DNA of 59,137 nt, taken from positions 1 through 59,137 of the forward strand of contig NZ_OAOD01000019.1 of the NCBI RefSeq assembly GCF_900205925.1. Direction: 5' to 3'. Shown here one piece after another: positions 34,328-44,090 of the stretch. This DNA comes from Clostridium peptidivorans (GTDB lineage Bacteria > Bacillota > Clostridia > Clostridiales > Clostridiaceae). The notes below the pieces were generated by a model. That model was not told where the DNA came from and did no database searches. It saw only the letters and a program-made list of their open reading frames with translations. Every line of letters starts with the position of its first letter. Position 1 is the stretch's first letter. Position numbers and translations under genes: made by a program.

Positions 34328-36520
34328 ATGAATAAGATAGTGGTCTTAGCTGAAAAGCCTTCTGTAGGAAGAGATTTAGCAAGAGTTTTAAATTGTAATA
34401 AAAAAGGAAATGGATATATAGAAGGAGCAAAATATATAGTTACTTGGGCGTTAGGTCATTTAGTTACCTTAGCTGATCCTGAAGCTTATGATGATAAATA
34501 TAAGTCATGGAAGATTGAAGATTTACCAATGCTTCCTAAGTACTTAAAGCTTGTGGTTATAAAGCAAACAGGTAAGCAGTTTAATATTGTTAAAGAACAG
34601 CTAAATAGAAAAGATGTGAGTGAAATTGTCATAGCTACAGATGCAGGCCGTGAAGGAGAATTGGTTGCTAGATGGATAATTGAAAAAGCTCATGTAAAAA
34701 AGCCTATAAAAAGATTATGGATTTCTTCAGTTACGGATAAGGCAATAAAGGAAGGCTTTAATAAATTAAGAGATGGCAGAGAATACGAAAGCCTATATGC
34801 TGCAGCAGAAGCACGTTCAGAAGCAGATTGGGTTGTAGGAATTAATGCCACTCGTGCACTTACTTGTAAATATAATGCTCAGCTTTCTTGTGGAAGAGTT
34901 CAAACTCCAACCTTGGCTATGATTGGGAAAAGGGAAGAGGAAATTAGAAACTTTAAGCCTAAAACTTATTACACTATAAATGCACAAGCGGGTACGCTAA
35001 AGCTTACTTGGCAAGATAATAAAACTCATGACACAAAGACCTTTAATAAGGATTTTTCCGATAAAGTGCTGTTATCTATAAAAGGAAAAGATGCAGAAAT
35101 TATAGAAGTAAATAAGCGATTAAAAAAGAGCTTTGCACCAGGACTTTATGATTTAACTGAACTCCAAAGAGATGCAAATAGAATATTTGGATACTCAGCA
35201 AAGGAAACATTATCTATTATGCAAAGACTTTATGAAAATTATAAAGTACTTACTTATCCTAGAACGGATTCCAGATATATATCAGCAGATATAGTGGATA
35301 CTTTAAAGGACAGAGTTAAGGCATGTGGAGTGGGACCTTATTCAAAGGCAGCTCTAAATATAGTTAAAAGTCCAATAAAAGCAAATAAGTCTTTTGTAGA
35401 TGATAGCAAGGTTTCAGATCACCATGCAATAATACCTACAGAAGAAAGAGCTACATTATCTTCATTAAATGATAGTGAAAGAAAAATATATGATTTAGTA
35501 GTAAAGAGATTCTTAAGTGTACTTTATCCTCCTTTTGAGTATGAAGAAACTTCAATAAAAGCTAAAATTGGAGAAGAGATTTTTACTGCAAAGGGTAAAA
35601 TAGTTATTTTACAGGGATGGAAAGAGGTTTATGAAAATAATTTTTCAGGAAATGATGATGATGATTCATCAGAACAAATATTACCTAATTTGAATAAGGG
35701 AGATGTTTTAAAAGTAATTAAAGTATCTCAAAATCAAGGGGAAACTAAGCCTCCAGCACCATTTAACGAAGGAACTCTATTGTCTGCTATGGAAAATCCA
35801 GTAAAGTATATGAATACTAATGATAAGGAATTAGCTAAAACTCTTGGAGAAACTGGAGGACTTGGAACTGTAGCTACAAGAGCTGATATTATTGAAAAGT
35901 TATTTAATACATTTTTAATTGAAAAAAGAGGTAAAGATATATTTATAACTTCAAAGGGAAGACAGCTTTTAAATTTAGTTCCAGAAGAGTTAAAATCACC
36001 TGAACTTACTGGACAGTGGGAACAAAAGCTTAATTATATATCAAAAGGAAAATTAAATAAAAATACATTTATAAATGAGATGAGAAGTTATGCACAAAAG
36101 GTTGTAGGTGAAATAAAAAATAGCGAAGAAAAATTTAGGCACGATAATGTTACAGGAAATAAGTGTCCACAGTGTGGAAAACCAATGCTTGAGGTTAATA
36201 CTAAAAAGGGTAAAATGCTTGTTTGCCAGGATAGAGAATGTGGATATAGAAAGGGCGTTGCAAGGGTTACTAATGCAAGATGCCCAGAGTGCAAGAAAAA
36301 GCTTGAACTTCGTGGTGAAGGAGAAGGCCAAATATATGTATGCACAGGTGCTAATTGTAACTTTAGAGAAAAAGCAAGTCAATTTAAAAAGAGATTTGAT
36401 AAAGATGGCAAAGCGGATAAAAGAGAAGTAAATAATTATATGAAAAAATTAAAAAAAGAATCAGATGAACCAATTAACTCAGCTTTAGCAGAGGCACTTG
36501 CAAAGCTAAATTTAGAGTAA
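34328..36520 (+). CDS. topB: DNA topoisomerase III
   Basis: A type IA topoisomerase of 730 residues. The TOPRIM domain opens with VVLAEKPSVGRDLARVLNC and has the acidic DAGREGELVARW. The catalytic tyrosine is Y310 in YPRTDSRYI. The strand-passage domain includes QTPTLAMIGKRE and PPAPFNEGTLLSAME. The C terminus adds two zinc-ribbon-like modules (CPQCGKPM...CQDRECGYRKG and CPECKKKLEL...CTGANCNF), common in Firmicute TopB. It would decatenate DNA and resolve recombination intermediates. AAGGTGG precedes the ATG. Confidence 0.95.
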   Translation: MNKIVVLAEKPSVGRDLARVLNCNKKGNGYIEGAKYIVTWALGHLVTLADPEAYDDKYKSWKIEDLPMLPKYLKLVVIKQTGKQFNIVKEQLNRKDVSEIVIATDAGREGELVARWIIEKAHVKKPIKRLWISSVTDKAIKEGFNKLRDGREYESLYAAAEARSEADWVVGINATRALTCKYNAQLSCGRVQTPTLAMIGKREEEIRNFKPKTYYTINAQAGTLKLTWQDNKTHDTKTFNKDFSDKVLLSIKGKDAEIIEVNKRLKKSFAPGLYDLTELQRDANRIFGYSAKETLSIMQRLYENYKVLTYPRTDSRYISADIVDTLKDRVKACGVGPYSKAALNIVKSPIKANKSFVDDSKVSDHHAIIPTEERATLSSLNDSERKIYDLVVKRFLSVLYPPFEYEETSIKAKIGEEIFTAKGKIVILQGWKEVYENNFSGNDDDDSSEQILPNLNKGDVLKVIKVSQNQGETKPPAPFNEGTLLSAMENPVKYMNTNDKELAKTLGETGGLGTVATRADIIEKLFNTFLIEKRGKDIFITSKGRQLLNLVPEELKSPELTGQWEQKLNYISKGKLNKNTFINEMRSYAQKVVGEIKNSEEKFRHDNVTGNKCPQCGKPMLEVNTKKGKMLVCQDRECGYRKGVARVTNARCPECKKKLELRGEGEGQIYVCTGANCNFREKASQFKKRFDKDGKADKREVNNYMKKLKKESDEPINSALAEALAKLNLE

Positions 36521-36663
36521 ATTAATACTAAAAAATAAATAAATTGGGTAAATAGATTAAACTATAACTTATTGTAATAATATACCTGTATTTATAAAAG
36601 GATAAAAAAGCTTAAAATTACACAACATACTTATGTACTACTTTTTAAAAGAGGTGGATAAAT

Positions 36664-36828
36664 ATGAAGGGTAAAGTTATTACAGGAATGCTTTTAGGAG
36701 CGGCAGTTACTATGATGATGGTTCCAGAAATGGATAGAGTAACAAGGAAAAGACTTAAAAGAGCACAAAGAACAATGAGACATTCAGCAATGGATGCATA
36801 TGACGGTATGATGAAATATATGCGATAA
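36664..36828 (+). CDS. Small YtxH-like protein
   Basis: A 54-residue protein with a good ribosome binding site (AGAGGTGG). It starts with a short hydrophobic glycine-rich segment (GKVITGMLLGAAVTMMMVPEM) when read in two pieces, followed by an arginine- and lysine-rich helix (RVTRKRLKRAQRTMRHSAMD). This is the pattern of YtxH-like small membrane-anchored proteins, function unknown. A terminator follows at once, so it is expressed alone. Confidence 0.6.
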   Translation: MKGKVITGMLLGAAVTMMMVPEMDRVTRKRLKRAQRTMRHSAMDAYDGMMKYMR

Positions 36829-36862
36829 AAAATGGAGTGGCCATAAAGGTCGCTCCATTTTT
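36828..36862 (+). terminator. Rho-independent terminator
   Basis: AAAAATGGAGTGGCC and GGTCGCTCCATTTTT pair with two G-T wobbles around ATAAA, ending in a T-run. Confidence 0.85.
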
Positions 36863-37004
36863 TATAATGTCTTCTAAAATTTAATAATATTTAACAAAAT
36901 TTAAATTTTTAGATAAGAAATATGTTATAATATATAGAGAATTTGTAAAATTATCAGTTATATTATATGTATTATTGGAATTATCGGGAAAAGGAAGAGT
37001 GACT

Positions 37005-38309
37005 ATGGAAATAATGTCTCTTGGTGAAAAAATAAAAAGAAGAAGAAAAGAATTAGATATGACTCTTAAGGATTTGGCAGGAGCTAGAATTACACCTGGA
37101 CAAATAAGTCTTGTAGAGTCGGGAAAGTCAAATCCTAGTATGGATCTTTTAGAATATTTAGCGGAAGCTTTAAAAACTTCTGTAGAATACTTCATGGAAT
37201 CAGAAGAAACACAAGCTGAAAAAATATGTACATATTTTGAAAATATAGCAGAATCCCATATATTAAGTGAAAATTTAATATGTGCTGAAGGTTATGTAGA
37301 AAAGGCTCTTTATTATGCTGATAAATATGAATTAGAATATAGAAAAGCTAAAAATCTATATTTAAGAGGAATAATATACATGATAAAGAAAGATATGGGA
37401 TTAGCTCAGCAATGCTTTCTTTCTGCAAATGGTATATTTATAAAAGAAAATAAGTACGAAGAAATAGTAAAGACTTTTTTAAATTTAGGCAAAATAACTG
37501 TAGAACTTAAATCTTATTATTCTTCTTGTAGTTATTTTCAACAGGCTGAAAAGATATACAATGATAACAGTATAGGAAATGACTTTTTACTTGCAGAAAT
37601 ATATTATTATATGGCATATACAAATTTTAAGCTTGAAAGTGTAGACAAGGCCATGGACTATTCGTTTCTGGCAAAGGAAAAGTTTAGACAATTGAATAAT
37701 AAGAAGGAATATGCCAATACTTTACTTATGATAGCGGAAGAGTACAATAAAAATGGAGATATAAATAATGCCATAAAGTATTCTAAAAAAACCTTGGCGT
37801 TATTTAATGAAATAAATGATGATATATATGTAGCAGAAATTGAAAATAACCTTGGAAAGCTTTTCTGTGAATTTGAAAATATTGAAGAATCTTTCATACA
37901 CTTAAATAGGGCTAAGGAGCTTAGAAAGACTATTCAAGATAGTAGACTTACAGAAACGCTAATAAGTATTTGTGAAAATTACATTAAGTTAAAAGATATA
38001 ATAAATTCTAAAAAAGCTCTTGAAGAAATAATGGAGAGTATAGAAGATGGTGATCATAAATCACTTATAGAGTACTATATTTTAAAATATAGAGTAGATA
38101 TGCTTCAGGGAGATATTAGAGAAGCTGAAAGTACTATTTTGACAGCGTTAAATTTTGTTAAAAATATGGATTATAAAAAAGAAACAGCAGAAATTGCTAT
38201 TATGTTAGGAAAGTTTTATATAGATAGTGGTAGGGAATCGGAAGCTGCACAATATTTAAGTAGTGGAGTTGAAATATTTAAAGAGCTAGGTATATTAAAA
38301 CAGTCTTAA
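37005..38309 (+). CDS. XRE-type HTH regulator with TPR domain, first of tandem pair
   Basis: Residues 5-60 form an XRE helix-turn-helix (LGEKIKRRRKELDMTLKDL...TPGQISLVESGKSNPS). The remaining 370 residues are helical TPR-type repeats (ESVDKAMDYSFLAKEKFRQL, GDINNAIKYSKKTLALF). This is the architecture of RRNPP-like or TPR-containing regulators that bind peptides or protein partners. No small pheromone-like gene is evident nearby. The ATG at 37005 is chosen for the domain start and AAGGAAGAG upstream. The next gene is a diverged paralogue 17 bp downstream. Confidence 0.8.
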   Translation: MEIMSLGEKIKRRRKELDMTLKDLAGARITPGQISLVESGKSNPSMDLLEYLAEALKTSVEYFMESEETQAEKICTYFENIAESHILSENLICAEGYVEKALYYADKYELEYRKAKNLYLRGIIYMIKKDMGLAQQCFLSANGIFIKENKYEEIVKTFLNLGKITVELKSYYSSCSYFQQAEKIYNDNSIGNDFLLAEIYYYMAYTNFKLESVDKAMDYSFLAKEKFRQLNNKKEYANTLLMIAEEYNKNGDINNAIKYSKKTLALFNEINDDIYVAEIENNLGKLFCEFENIEESFIHLNRAKELRKTIQDSRLTETLISICENYIKLKDIINSKKALEEIMESIEDGDHKSLIEYYILKYRVDMLQGDIREAESTILTALNFVKNMDYKKETAEIAIMLGKFYIDSGRESEAAQYLSSGVEIFKELGILKQS

Positions 38310-38326
38310 GGAATAGGTGAAGGGTT

Positions 38327-39583
38327 ATGGAAATACTGTCTACAGGTGAAAAAATAAGAAGAGCAAGAATATATAAAGGATATACACTTAAATACATTTG
38401 TGGAGATAAAATATCAGTATCTAAAATGAGTTGTATTGAGAATGATAAAATTGTTCCGGAGGACTGGATACTTGAATATTTAGCAGAAAAACTTGAGTTA
38501 GACACGGAATATTTGAAAAATGATGTGAGAAGTCAAATAAGAAAAAATATTAATGATCTTTTTAAAAACAATATGAAACCTGAGGAATATGAAAAGAGCT
38601 TAGAATATAATTTATCTTATGCAGAGGAATATAAATATTTTGATATTGCATTTGATATAATGAATGTGTTATTTACATTTAATTTAGAAAAGAATAAGCT
38701 AAAGAAACTTCAGCTGATTTTACCAAGATATTATGATATGTGTTTAAAGACTAGAGATGATAAAAATTATTTAACATATTATATGGATTTAGCTAAATAT
38801 TTATATAAATCTGAGGAATATGGGGAAGCCGCAGGATATTATAATACAATTAGGAAAGCGGCAGAAGAATCAAATAATCAGGTGTTACTTGGTAAGGCCT
38901 TATTTAATGAATGTGATTGCTTTATTAGAATAGAAGATTATGCAAAGGCCTATGAAGTGGCTAAGGAATTACCAGCTTTAATAAATTTTTTTGAAGATGA
39001 TTATAGAAAAGCAGAAGTTTATCATATTTTAGCACTTTTAGAATTGAGGCTTCAAGGAGAAAAGTTTTCAAAATATGAAAAGAAAGCTCTTTCATTTTAT
39101 GGAGAAAATCAAAGAGCAAAATGTAATGCTTTAAATGATTATGGTATTATTTTAATTAAAATCAACAAAAAAGATGAGGGCATAAAGTACATAACCAGAG
39201 CTTTAAAGGAATATCCTAAGGATGATAGAGTACAGCTTGTAAGCTTTATGCTTATGTGTATAAGCGAGCTTGTGGATAATAATGTTTTAGAAAAAGCAGA
39301 AAAGATTATAGATGAAACTATAAATTATTCTATAGCCCTAGATAATGTAAGGTTTATAGAAAAAGCATATCATTATAAAGCAGTGATCTTAGGAAGAAAG
39401 AAGGAATATACCTCTATGGAAATGTATATGAATTTTTCTTTAGACGCGCTTATGAGATTTGGGAATAAAAAAGATATATATAAAAGATATCTTGAAATGG
39501 GAGAAATGTATTATAAACTTAAAAGCACATCGGATGCACTAAAATATTTTAATTTAGCTATAAATTTAGAAAAGAAAATATAA
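38327..39583 (+). CDS. XRE-type HTH regulator with TPR domain, second of tandem pair
   Basis: A 418-residue paralogue of the upstream gene. It opens with the same MEILSTGEKIRRARIYKGYT block, but the recognition region (GDKISVSKMSCIENDKIVP) is more diverged. TPR-like helices cover about 80-415 (SEEYGEAAGYYNTIRKAAEE; STSDALKYFNLAINLEK). Spacing of 17 bp and GGTGAAGGG indicate co-translation with its neighbour. The two may form a regulatory pair, one perhaps lacking full DNA binding. A hairpin element follows seven bases after the stop. Confidence 0.75.
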   Translation: MEILSTGEKIRRARIYKGYTLKYICGDKISVSKMSCIENDKIVPEDWILEYLAEKLELDTEYLKNDVRSQIRKNINDLFKNNMKPEEYEKSLEYNLSYAEEYKYFDIAFDIMNVLFTFNLEKNKLKKLQLILPRYYDMCLKTRDDKNYLTYYMDLAKYLYKSEEYGEAAGYYNTIRKAAEESNNQVLLGKALFNECDCFIRIEDYAKAYEVAKELPALINFFEDDYRKAEVYHILALLELRLQGEKFSKYEKKALSFYGENQRAKCNALNDYGIILIKINKKDEGIKYITRALKEYPKDDRVQLVSFMLMCISELVDNNVLEKAEKIIDETINYSIALDNVRFIEKAYHYKAVILGRKKEYTSMEMYMNFSLDALMRFGNKKDIYKRYLEMGEMYYKLKSTSDALKYFNLAINLEKKI

Positions 39584-39589
39584 GTTTCA

Positions 39590-39742
39590 CAAAAAGGTCT
39601 AATATTTCTAATTTTAAAACACTTAAACCTTCTAAACTCGCTTTATTTAGACAATAGAAGGTTCTTACAGTGTTTTAAAATCAGAAATAAAGACCTTTTA
39701 ATGTTTATTCAATGCTTTCTATAATGTAAATCCCATACTTAT
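39590..39742 (+). repeat. Hairpin element family H, copy E
   Basis: AAAAAGGTCT and AGACCTTTT bound a hairpin of about 110 nt whose apical stem is ACCTTCTA / TAGAAGGT. Compared with the copy near 43.97 kb (GCCTTCTA/TAGAAGGC) the closing pair has changed from G-C to A-T on both sides. The typical tail CAATGCTTTCTATAATG follows. The left terminal repeat seen in other copies is missing. It begins seven bases after the TPR regulator stop, in the same direction. Confidence 0.75.
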
Positions 39743-39844
39743 ATACTTAAGTTGAAAAATACCAATTTAAATATAGTTAATTACCCTTATTTCTATGTAT
39801 TGATTTAATTGCATCAATTATTATAAAGGTTATAGTCATTAACT

Positions 39845-40720
39845 TTAGTTGTTCAAATTTTGAATTTCCGGATATTTCAACAATAGCTTTTCATTTGCGA
39901 TTTCAAGCTGCTTGTAATATTCCGAGTATGATATACTTAATTTTTTCATCGCTGGAATAAAAATATCATAATAACCACTCATACTGTTAAATTCTTTAAG
40001 TATTGCTTGCATTCTATATGCAGGAGAGTTTTTATACTCATCAGACTGCTTATACTCAAGATACCACTCCAACATTTCTTTATTATCAGATAAAAAAGCT
40101 TCGGGATTTTCAATAGACTGCTTGGCTTTTTCATTCATTTCAGTAATGGTTTGTGCGCTGATATTTTTTGTGCATTCAATAAGAAAGTCTTTCAAGTCAT
40201 TCGGGAATTTTAGCGTTGGAGCATTATCAACGAAGTCTACTATTTCATCATAAGCAGCCTGTTGCTCATCAGTTTTTATTGGCTCATTTAGAAAGCGAGA
40301 AAAATGTAAACTTATAAAGTGACCATAATAGCCAGGAAATGCGTCTAAAAGTTTTTCTGTTATTGTTTCGCTCTGTTCAATGGATTCTAAATCTGTACTT
40401 ATTTCATCCCAACTGTTTCCTAAACTTATTTGGTCAAGCAAGTTTTGTTTCACTTTCTCTCGCTGAATAGTTAGTTCTTTTTGGACTGATAGTTTTTTTA
40501 GAGTATGCCCGTCTTCATCAGAAAGTGCAATCCTAATATCATCTGTTCCAAGTCCCAACTTGCGTAAAATTGCTATTTTTTTCAGCATCTCAAGATCATC
40601 TACACTGAAATCTCTATAGCCGTTCTCTAAAATATCGGGAAAAATTAACCCTTGCTCTGTATAATATTCTACTGCTTTTTTAGTCAGTTTTGCTGCTACA
40701 CATACTTCTTTAATCAACAT
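39845..40720 (-). CDS. MerR-family transcriptional regulator
   Basis: A 291-residue regulator. The N-terminal MerR winged helix is LIKEVCVAAKLTKKAVEYYTEQGLI when read in two pieces, followed by RDFSVDDLEMLKKIAILRKLGL. A dimerisation coiled coil and a long helical C-terminal domain of unknown ligand follow. The ATG at 40720 follows GAGGTGATA. There is no obvious target gene beside it; the next gene, clpB, is divergent and has its own CtsR-type site. Confidence 0.8.
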   Translation of the reverse strand: MLIKEVCVAAKLTKKAVEYYTEQGLIFPDILENGYRDFSVDDLEMLKKIAILRKLGLGTDDIRIALSDEDGHTLKKLSVQKELTIQREKVKQNLLDQISLGNSWDEISTDLESIEQSETITEKLLDAFPGYYGHFISLHFSRFLNEPIKTDEQQAAYDEIVDFVDNAPTLKFPNDLKDFLIECTKNISAQTITEMNEKAKQSIENPEAFLSDNKEMLEWYLEYKQSDEYKNSPAYRMQAILKEFNSMSGYYDIFIPAMKKLSISYSEYYKQLEIANEKLLLKYPEIQNLNN

Positions 40721-40753
40721 AATTATCACCTCAAAACAATCATAAGCTAACAC

Positions 40754-41010
40754 CTAAGGTGATAGTCAATAGGTCTTATTAATATTATATAAGTAATTTT
40801 TATTTTGCAATATATTATAATTACTAAGTATTTCGTATTTAAATTATACTCAATATCAGTTATTAATTCTATATATTAATAAAAAAGTATTCATACATTA
40901 TAGATTAAGGCTTATCTGTTAAGAATGGTCAAATTACCCTAAAAAATATATTTATCAAATCATTCCTTTATATATTTACGTAAATCAAATAATTATATAA
41001 TTTATTAGAC
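40754..41010. other. AT-rich divergent promoter region
   Basis: No coding capacity. AT-rich sequence between the MerR gene and the clpB promoter. Apart from the CACCTAAGGTG palindrome at 40751-40761, just upstream of the MerR start and possibly its own operator, I see nothing. Confidence 0.4.
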
Positions 41011-41051
41011 TTTGACTTTCTTTGACCTATAGTATAGTATATTACTATAAA
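41011..41051 (+). promoter_or_regulatory. clpB promoter with CtsR operator
   Basis: TTTGACTTTCTTTGACCT (41011-41028) read in reverse is AGGTCAAAGAAAGTCAAA, the tandem heptad CtsR box (A/GGTCAAA-N3-A/GGTCAAA). It covers the -35 element TTGACC (41022-41027), followed 18 bp later by TATAAA. CtsR repression of clpB is well established in Firmicutes; ctsR itself is not in the window. Confidence 0.85.
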
Positions 41052-41188
41052 TCAAAGAAAATTATAAGAATGAATTTTTCATATTAATATGTAAAAAATA
41101 AATTGTATAGTTTAGAAAGAATTTTTACAGGAGTTTATTGGACTTAATATGGATTAGTAATTAGAGATTAGTAATGAGGAGTGATAAC

Positions 41189-43789
41189 ATGGATATTGAA
41201 AAATTAACTTTAAAGGTTCAGCAATCTATAAATGATGCACAGTTTATTGCAGTGAGGCATAATCATCAGCAAATTGATATTATACATTTATTTTCATCTT
41301 TAATTTCTCAAGATGATGGTTTAATTCCAAACATCTTTGGAAAAATGGGAATAAACATAAGAATGCTTAATGATGAAACAAATAAAGAGCTTAATGGTAT
41401 GCCTAAGGTTTTAGGAGAAGGAGCAAGCAGCGGAGCTGTTTATCCAACTCGTAGATTTGAAGAAATTTTTATAAAAGCAGAGGATATTTCTAAAAAGTTT
41501 AAGGATTCTTATATAAGCGTTGAACATGTTATGCTTTCTATAATGGATATAGATAGCAAAGGTAAAGTAGGGAATATATTAAATAAATTTGGAATAACTA
41601 AAGAGAACTTCTTAAATGTTTTATCTGAAATTAGAGGAAGTCAAAGGGTGGATACTCAAGATCCAGAAGGAACCTATGAAGCATTAGTTAAGTATGGGAG
41701 AAATCTAACTAATGATGCTAAAGCTCATAAGCTTGATCCAGTTATAGGAAGAGATGAAGAAATAAGAAGAGTTATAAGAATACTTTCAAGAAGAACTAAA
41801 AATAATCCTGTATTAATTGGAGAGCCAGGAGTTGGTAAAACAGCTATAGTTGAAGGTTTGGCTGAAAGAATAATAAGAGGAGATGTGCCTGAAGGTCTTA
41901 AAAATAAAATTATATTTTCACTTGATATGGGAGCACTTATTGCTGGTGCAAAGTACAGAGGAGAATTTGAAGAAAGACTTAAAGCAGTACTTAAAGAGGT
42001 TCAAAGAAGTGAAGGGAAAATAATATTATTTATAGATGAAATTCATACCATAGTAGGAGCAGGTAAAACTGAAGGTGCTATGGATGCAGGAAATCTTATA
42101 AAACCACTTCTTGCAAGAGGTGAGCTTCACTGCATAGGTGCTACAACCTTTGATGAATATAGAAAATATATTGAAAAGGACAAGGCACTTGAGAGAAGAT
42201 TTCAGCCTGTAATTGTAGATGAACCAACAGTAGAAGATAGTATATCAATACTTAGAGGATTAAAAGAGAAATTTGAAATACATCATGCAGTAAGAATACA
42301 TGACTCAGCAATTGTAGCTGCAGCAAAACTTTCTTCAAGATATGTTCAAGATAGATATCTTCCAGATAAAGCAATTGATTTAATAGATGAAGCAGCAGCT
42401 ATGATTAGGTCAGAAATAGATAGCCTTCCAACAGAACTTGATATAATAAAAAGAAAGATATTTCAAATGGAAATAGAAAAGGAAGCATTATCTAAAGAAG
42501 AAGATGTTTACTCAAAGGAAAGACTTCAAGCTTTGGAAAGAGAGCTTAGTAACTTAAAAGATAAAGATAAGGAAATGACTGCAAAATATGAAAAAGAAAA
42601 AGGACAAATAGTATCAGTTAGAAATCTTAAGGAGCAGCTAGATGATGCTCGTGGAAAGCTTGAAAAAGCTGAAAGGGAGTATGATTTAAATAAGGTAGCA
42701 GAACTTAAATATGGTATTATTCCAGTTATAGAGAAACAAATTGAAGAAAAAGAAAGTTTAATCAATGAAAATCAATCTGGAAATATGCTTAAGGAAGAAG
42801 TTACAGAACAGGAAGTTTCTGAAATAATTTCTAAGTGGACTGGAATACCTGTATCCCGAATGCTTGAAGGAGAAAAGGAAAAGCTTTTAAGACTTGAAGA
42901 TGATCTTCATAATAGAGTTATTGGTCAGGAAGAAGCAGTAACTTCAGTATCCAATGCGGTAATTAGAGCAAGGGCTGGAATGAAAGATCCAAGACGTCCT
43001 ATAGGTTCTTTTATATTTTTGGGACCAACTGGGGTTGGTAAAACAGAACTTGCAAAAACCTTAGCAAGAACATTGTTTGACAGTGAAGAAAATATAATTA
43101 GAATAGACATGTCTGAATACATGGAAAAGTATACAGTATCTCGTCTTATAGGAGCGCCTCCAGGATATGTAGGTTACGATGAGGGAGGACAGTTAACCGA
43201 AGCTGTAAGAAGAAAGCCTTATAGTGTAATATTATTTGATGAAATTGAAAAAGCTCATGATGACGTATTTAATATATTTCTTCAAATATTGGATGATGGA
43301 AGACTTACAGATAACAAGGGTAAAACAGTAGACTTTAAGAACTCAATAATAATTATGACTTCAAACATTGGAAGTAGTCATCTTTTAGATAATACTTCTG
43401 AGGAAGGAATAGATGAAAGTGTAAGAAATAAAGTTTTAAGTGAACTTAAATTAAGATTTAAGCCAGAGTTCTTAAATAGATTAGATGATATTATAATGTT
43501 TAAACCATTATCTAATAATCAAATAACAAAAATAATTGATATATTCTTAGATGATATAAGACATAGATTAAGTGACAGAAATATAGGATTAGAAATAACT
43601 GAAAAAGCAAAAGAACTTATGGCGGAGGAAGGATATGACCCCATTTATGGTGCAAGACCTTTAAAACGTTATATTGAAAATACCCTAGAAACTGCCATTG
43701 CTAAAAAGATTATAAGAGGAGAAATTTACGAAGGAACCACTGTAAAAGTGGATGTTGAAGGAGAAAACTTAGTTGTGGCAAGAGCGTAG
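41189..43789 (+). CDS. clpB: ATP-dependent disaggregase ClpB
   Basis: An 866-residue hexameric AAA+ chaperone that rescues aggregated protein with DnaK. It shows the N-domain repeats (1-145), a first AAA module with Walker [14 protein letters not shown] at about 209 and Walker [11 protein letters not shown], the ClpB-specific coiled-coil middle domain (about 400-520, [17 protein letters not shown]), and a second AAA module with [12 protein letters not shown] at about 611. The ATG at 41189 follows GAGGAG, which overlaps an earlier in-frame ATG at 41174. Controlled by the CtsR box upstream. A composite repeat element follows the stop after six bases. Confidence 0.96.
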   Translation: MDIEKLTLKVQQSINDAQFIAVRHNHQQIDIIHLFSSLISQDDGLIPNIFGKMGINIRMLNDETNKELNGMPKVLGEGASSGAVYPTRRFEEIFIKAEDISKKFKDSYISVEHVMLSIMDIDSKGKVGNILNKFGITKENFLNVLSEIRGSQRVDTQDPEGTYEALVKYGRNLTNDAKAHKLDPVIGRDEEIRRVIRILSRRTKNNPVLIGEPGVGKTAIVEGLAERIIRGDVPEGLKNKIIFSLDMGALIAGAKYRGEFEERLKAVLKEVQRSEGKIILFIDEIHTIVGAGKTEGAMDAGNLIKPLLARGELHCIGATTFDEYRKYIEKDKALERRFQPVIVDEPTVEDSISILRGLKEKFEIHHAVRIHDSAIVAAAKLSSRYVQDRYLPDKAIDLIDEAAAMIRSEIDSLPTELDIIKRKIFQMEIEKEALSKEEDVYSKERLQALERELSNLKDKDKEMTAKYEKEKGQIVSVRNLKEQLDDARGKLEKAEREYDLNKVAELKYGIIPVIEKQIEEKESLINENQSGNMLKEEVTEQEVSEIISKWTGIPVSRMLEGEKEKLLRLEDDLHNRVIGQEEAVTSVSNAVIRARAGMKDPRRPIGSFIFLGPTGVGKTELAKTLARTLFDSEENIIRIDMSEYMEKYTVSRLIGAPPGYVGYDEGGQLTEAVRRKPYSVILFDEIEKAHDDVFNIFLQILDDGRLTDNKGKTVDFKNSIIIMTSNIGSSHLLDNTSEEGIDESVRNKVLSELKLRFKPEFLNRLDDIIMFKPLSNNQITKIIDIFLDDIRHRLSDRNIGLEITEKAKELMAEEGYDPIYGARPLKRYIENTLETAIAKKIIRGEIYEGTTVKVDVEGENLVVARA

Positions 43790-43795
43790 AGTAAT

Positions 43796-44087
43796 ATTTT
43801 AAATGTTGAATCAGTCGTAATTGAGTTAATGAAACATCTCAGCAAACTGAGATGTGCTGATTTATAACGAAATCAAAGATTTCTATAAATCATGCAGTCA
43901 AGCGGTTCACTTCGCAAAAAGAGTTCTAATATTTCTGCTTTTTAAAACACCTAAGCCTTCTAAACTCGCTGTCGCTCAGACAGTAGAAGGCTCTTAACGG
44001 TGTTTTAAAGTCAGAAATAAAGAGCTTTTAGGCTTGTTCAATGCTTTCTACAATTCAAATTCCATACTTATAATTCAACATTAAAAA
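43796..44087 (+). repeat. Hairpin element family H, copy F, composite with a family S repeat
   Basis: Terminal inverted repeats ATTTTAAATGTTGAAT and ATTCAACATTAAAAAT match at 15 of 16 positions. The right part contains the H hairpin with apical stem GCCTTCTA / TAGAAGGC and loop CTCGCTGTCGCTCAGACAG. The left part (43828-43896) is an inverted copy of the small two-hairpin repeat found at 32137-32210. So one element seems to have inserted into or recombined with the other. It fills nearly the whole gap between clpB and the convergent helicase gene. Confidence 0.8.
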
Positions 44088-44090
44088 TGA

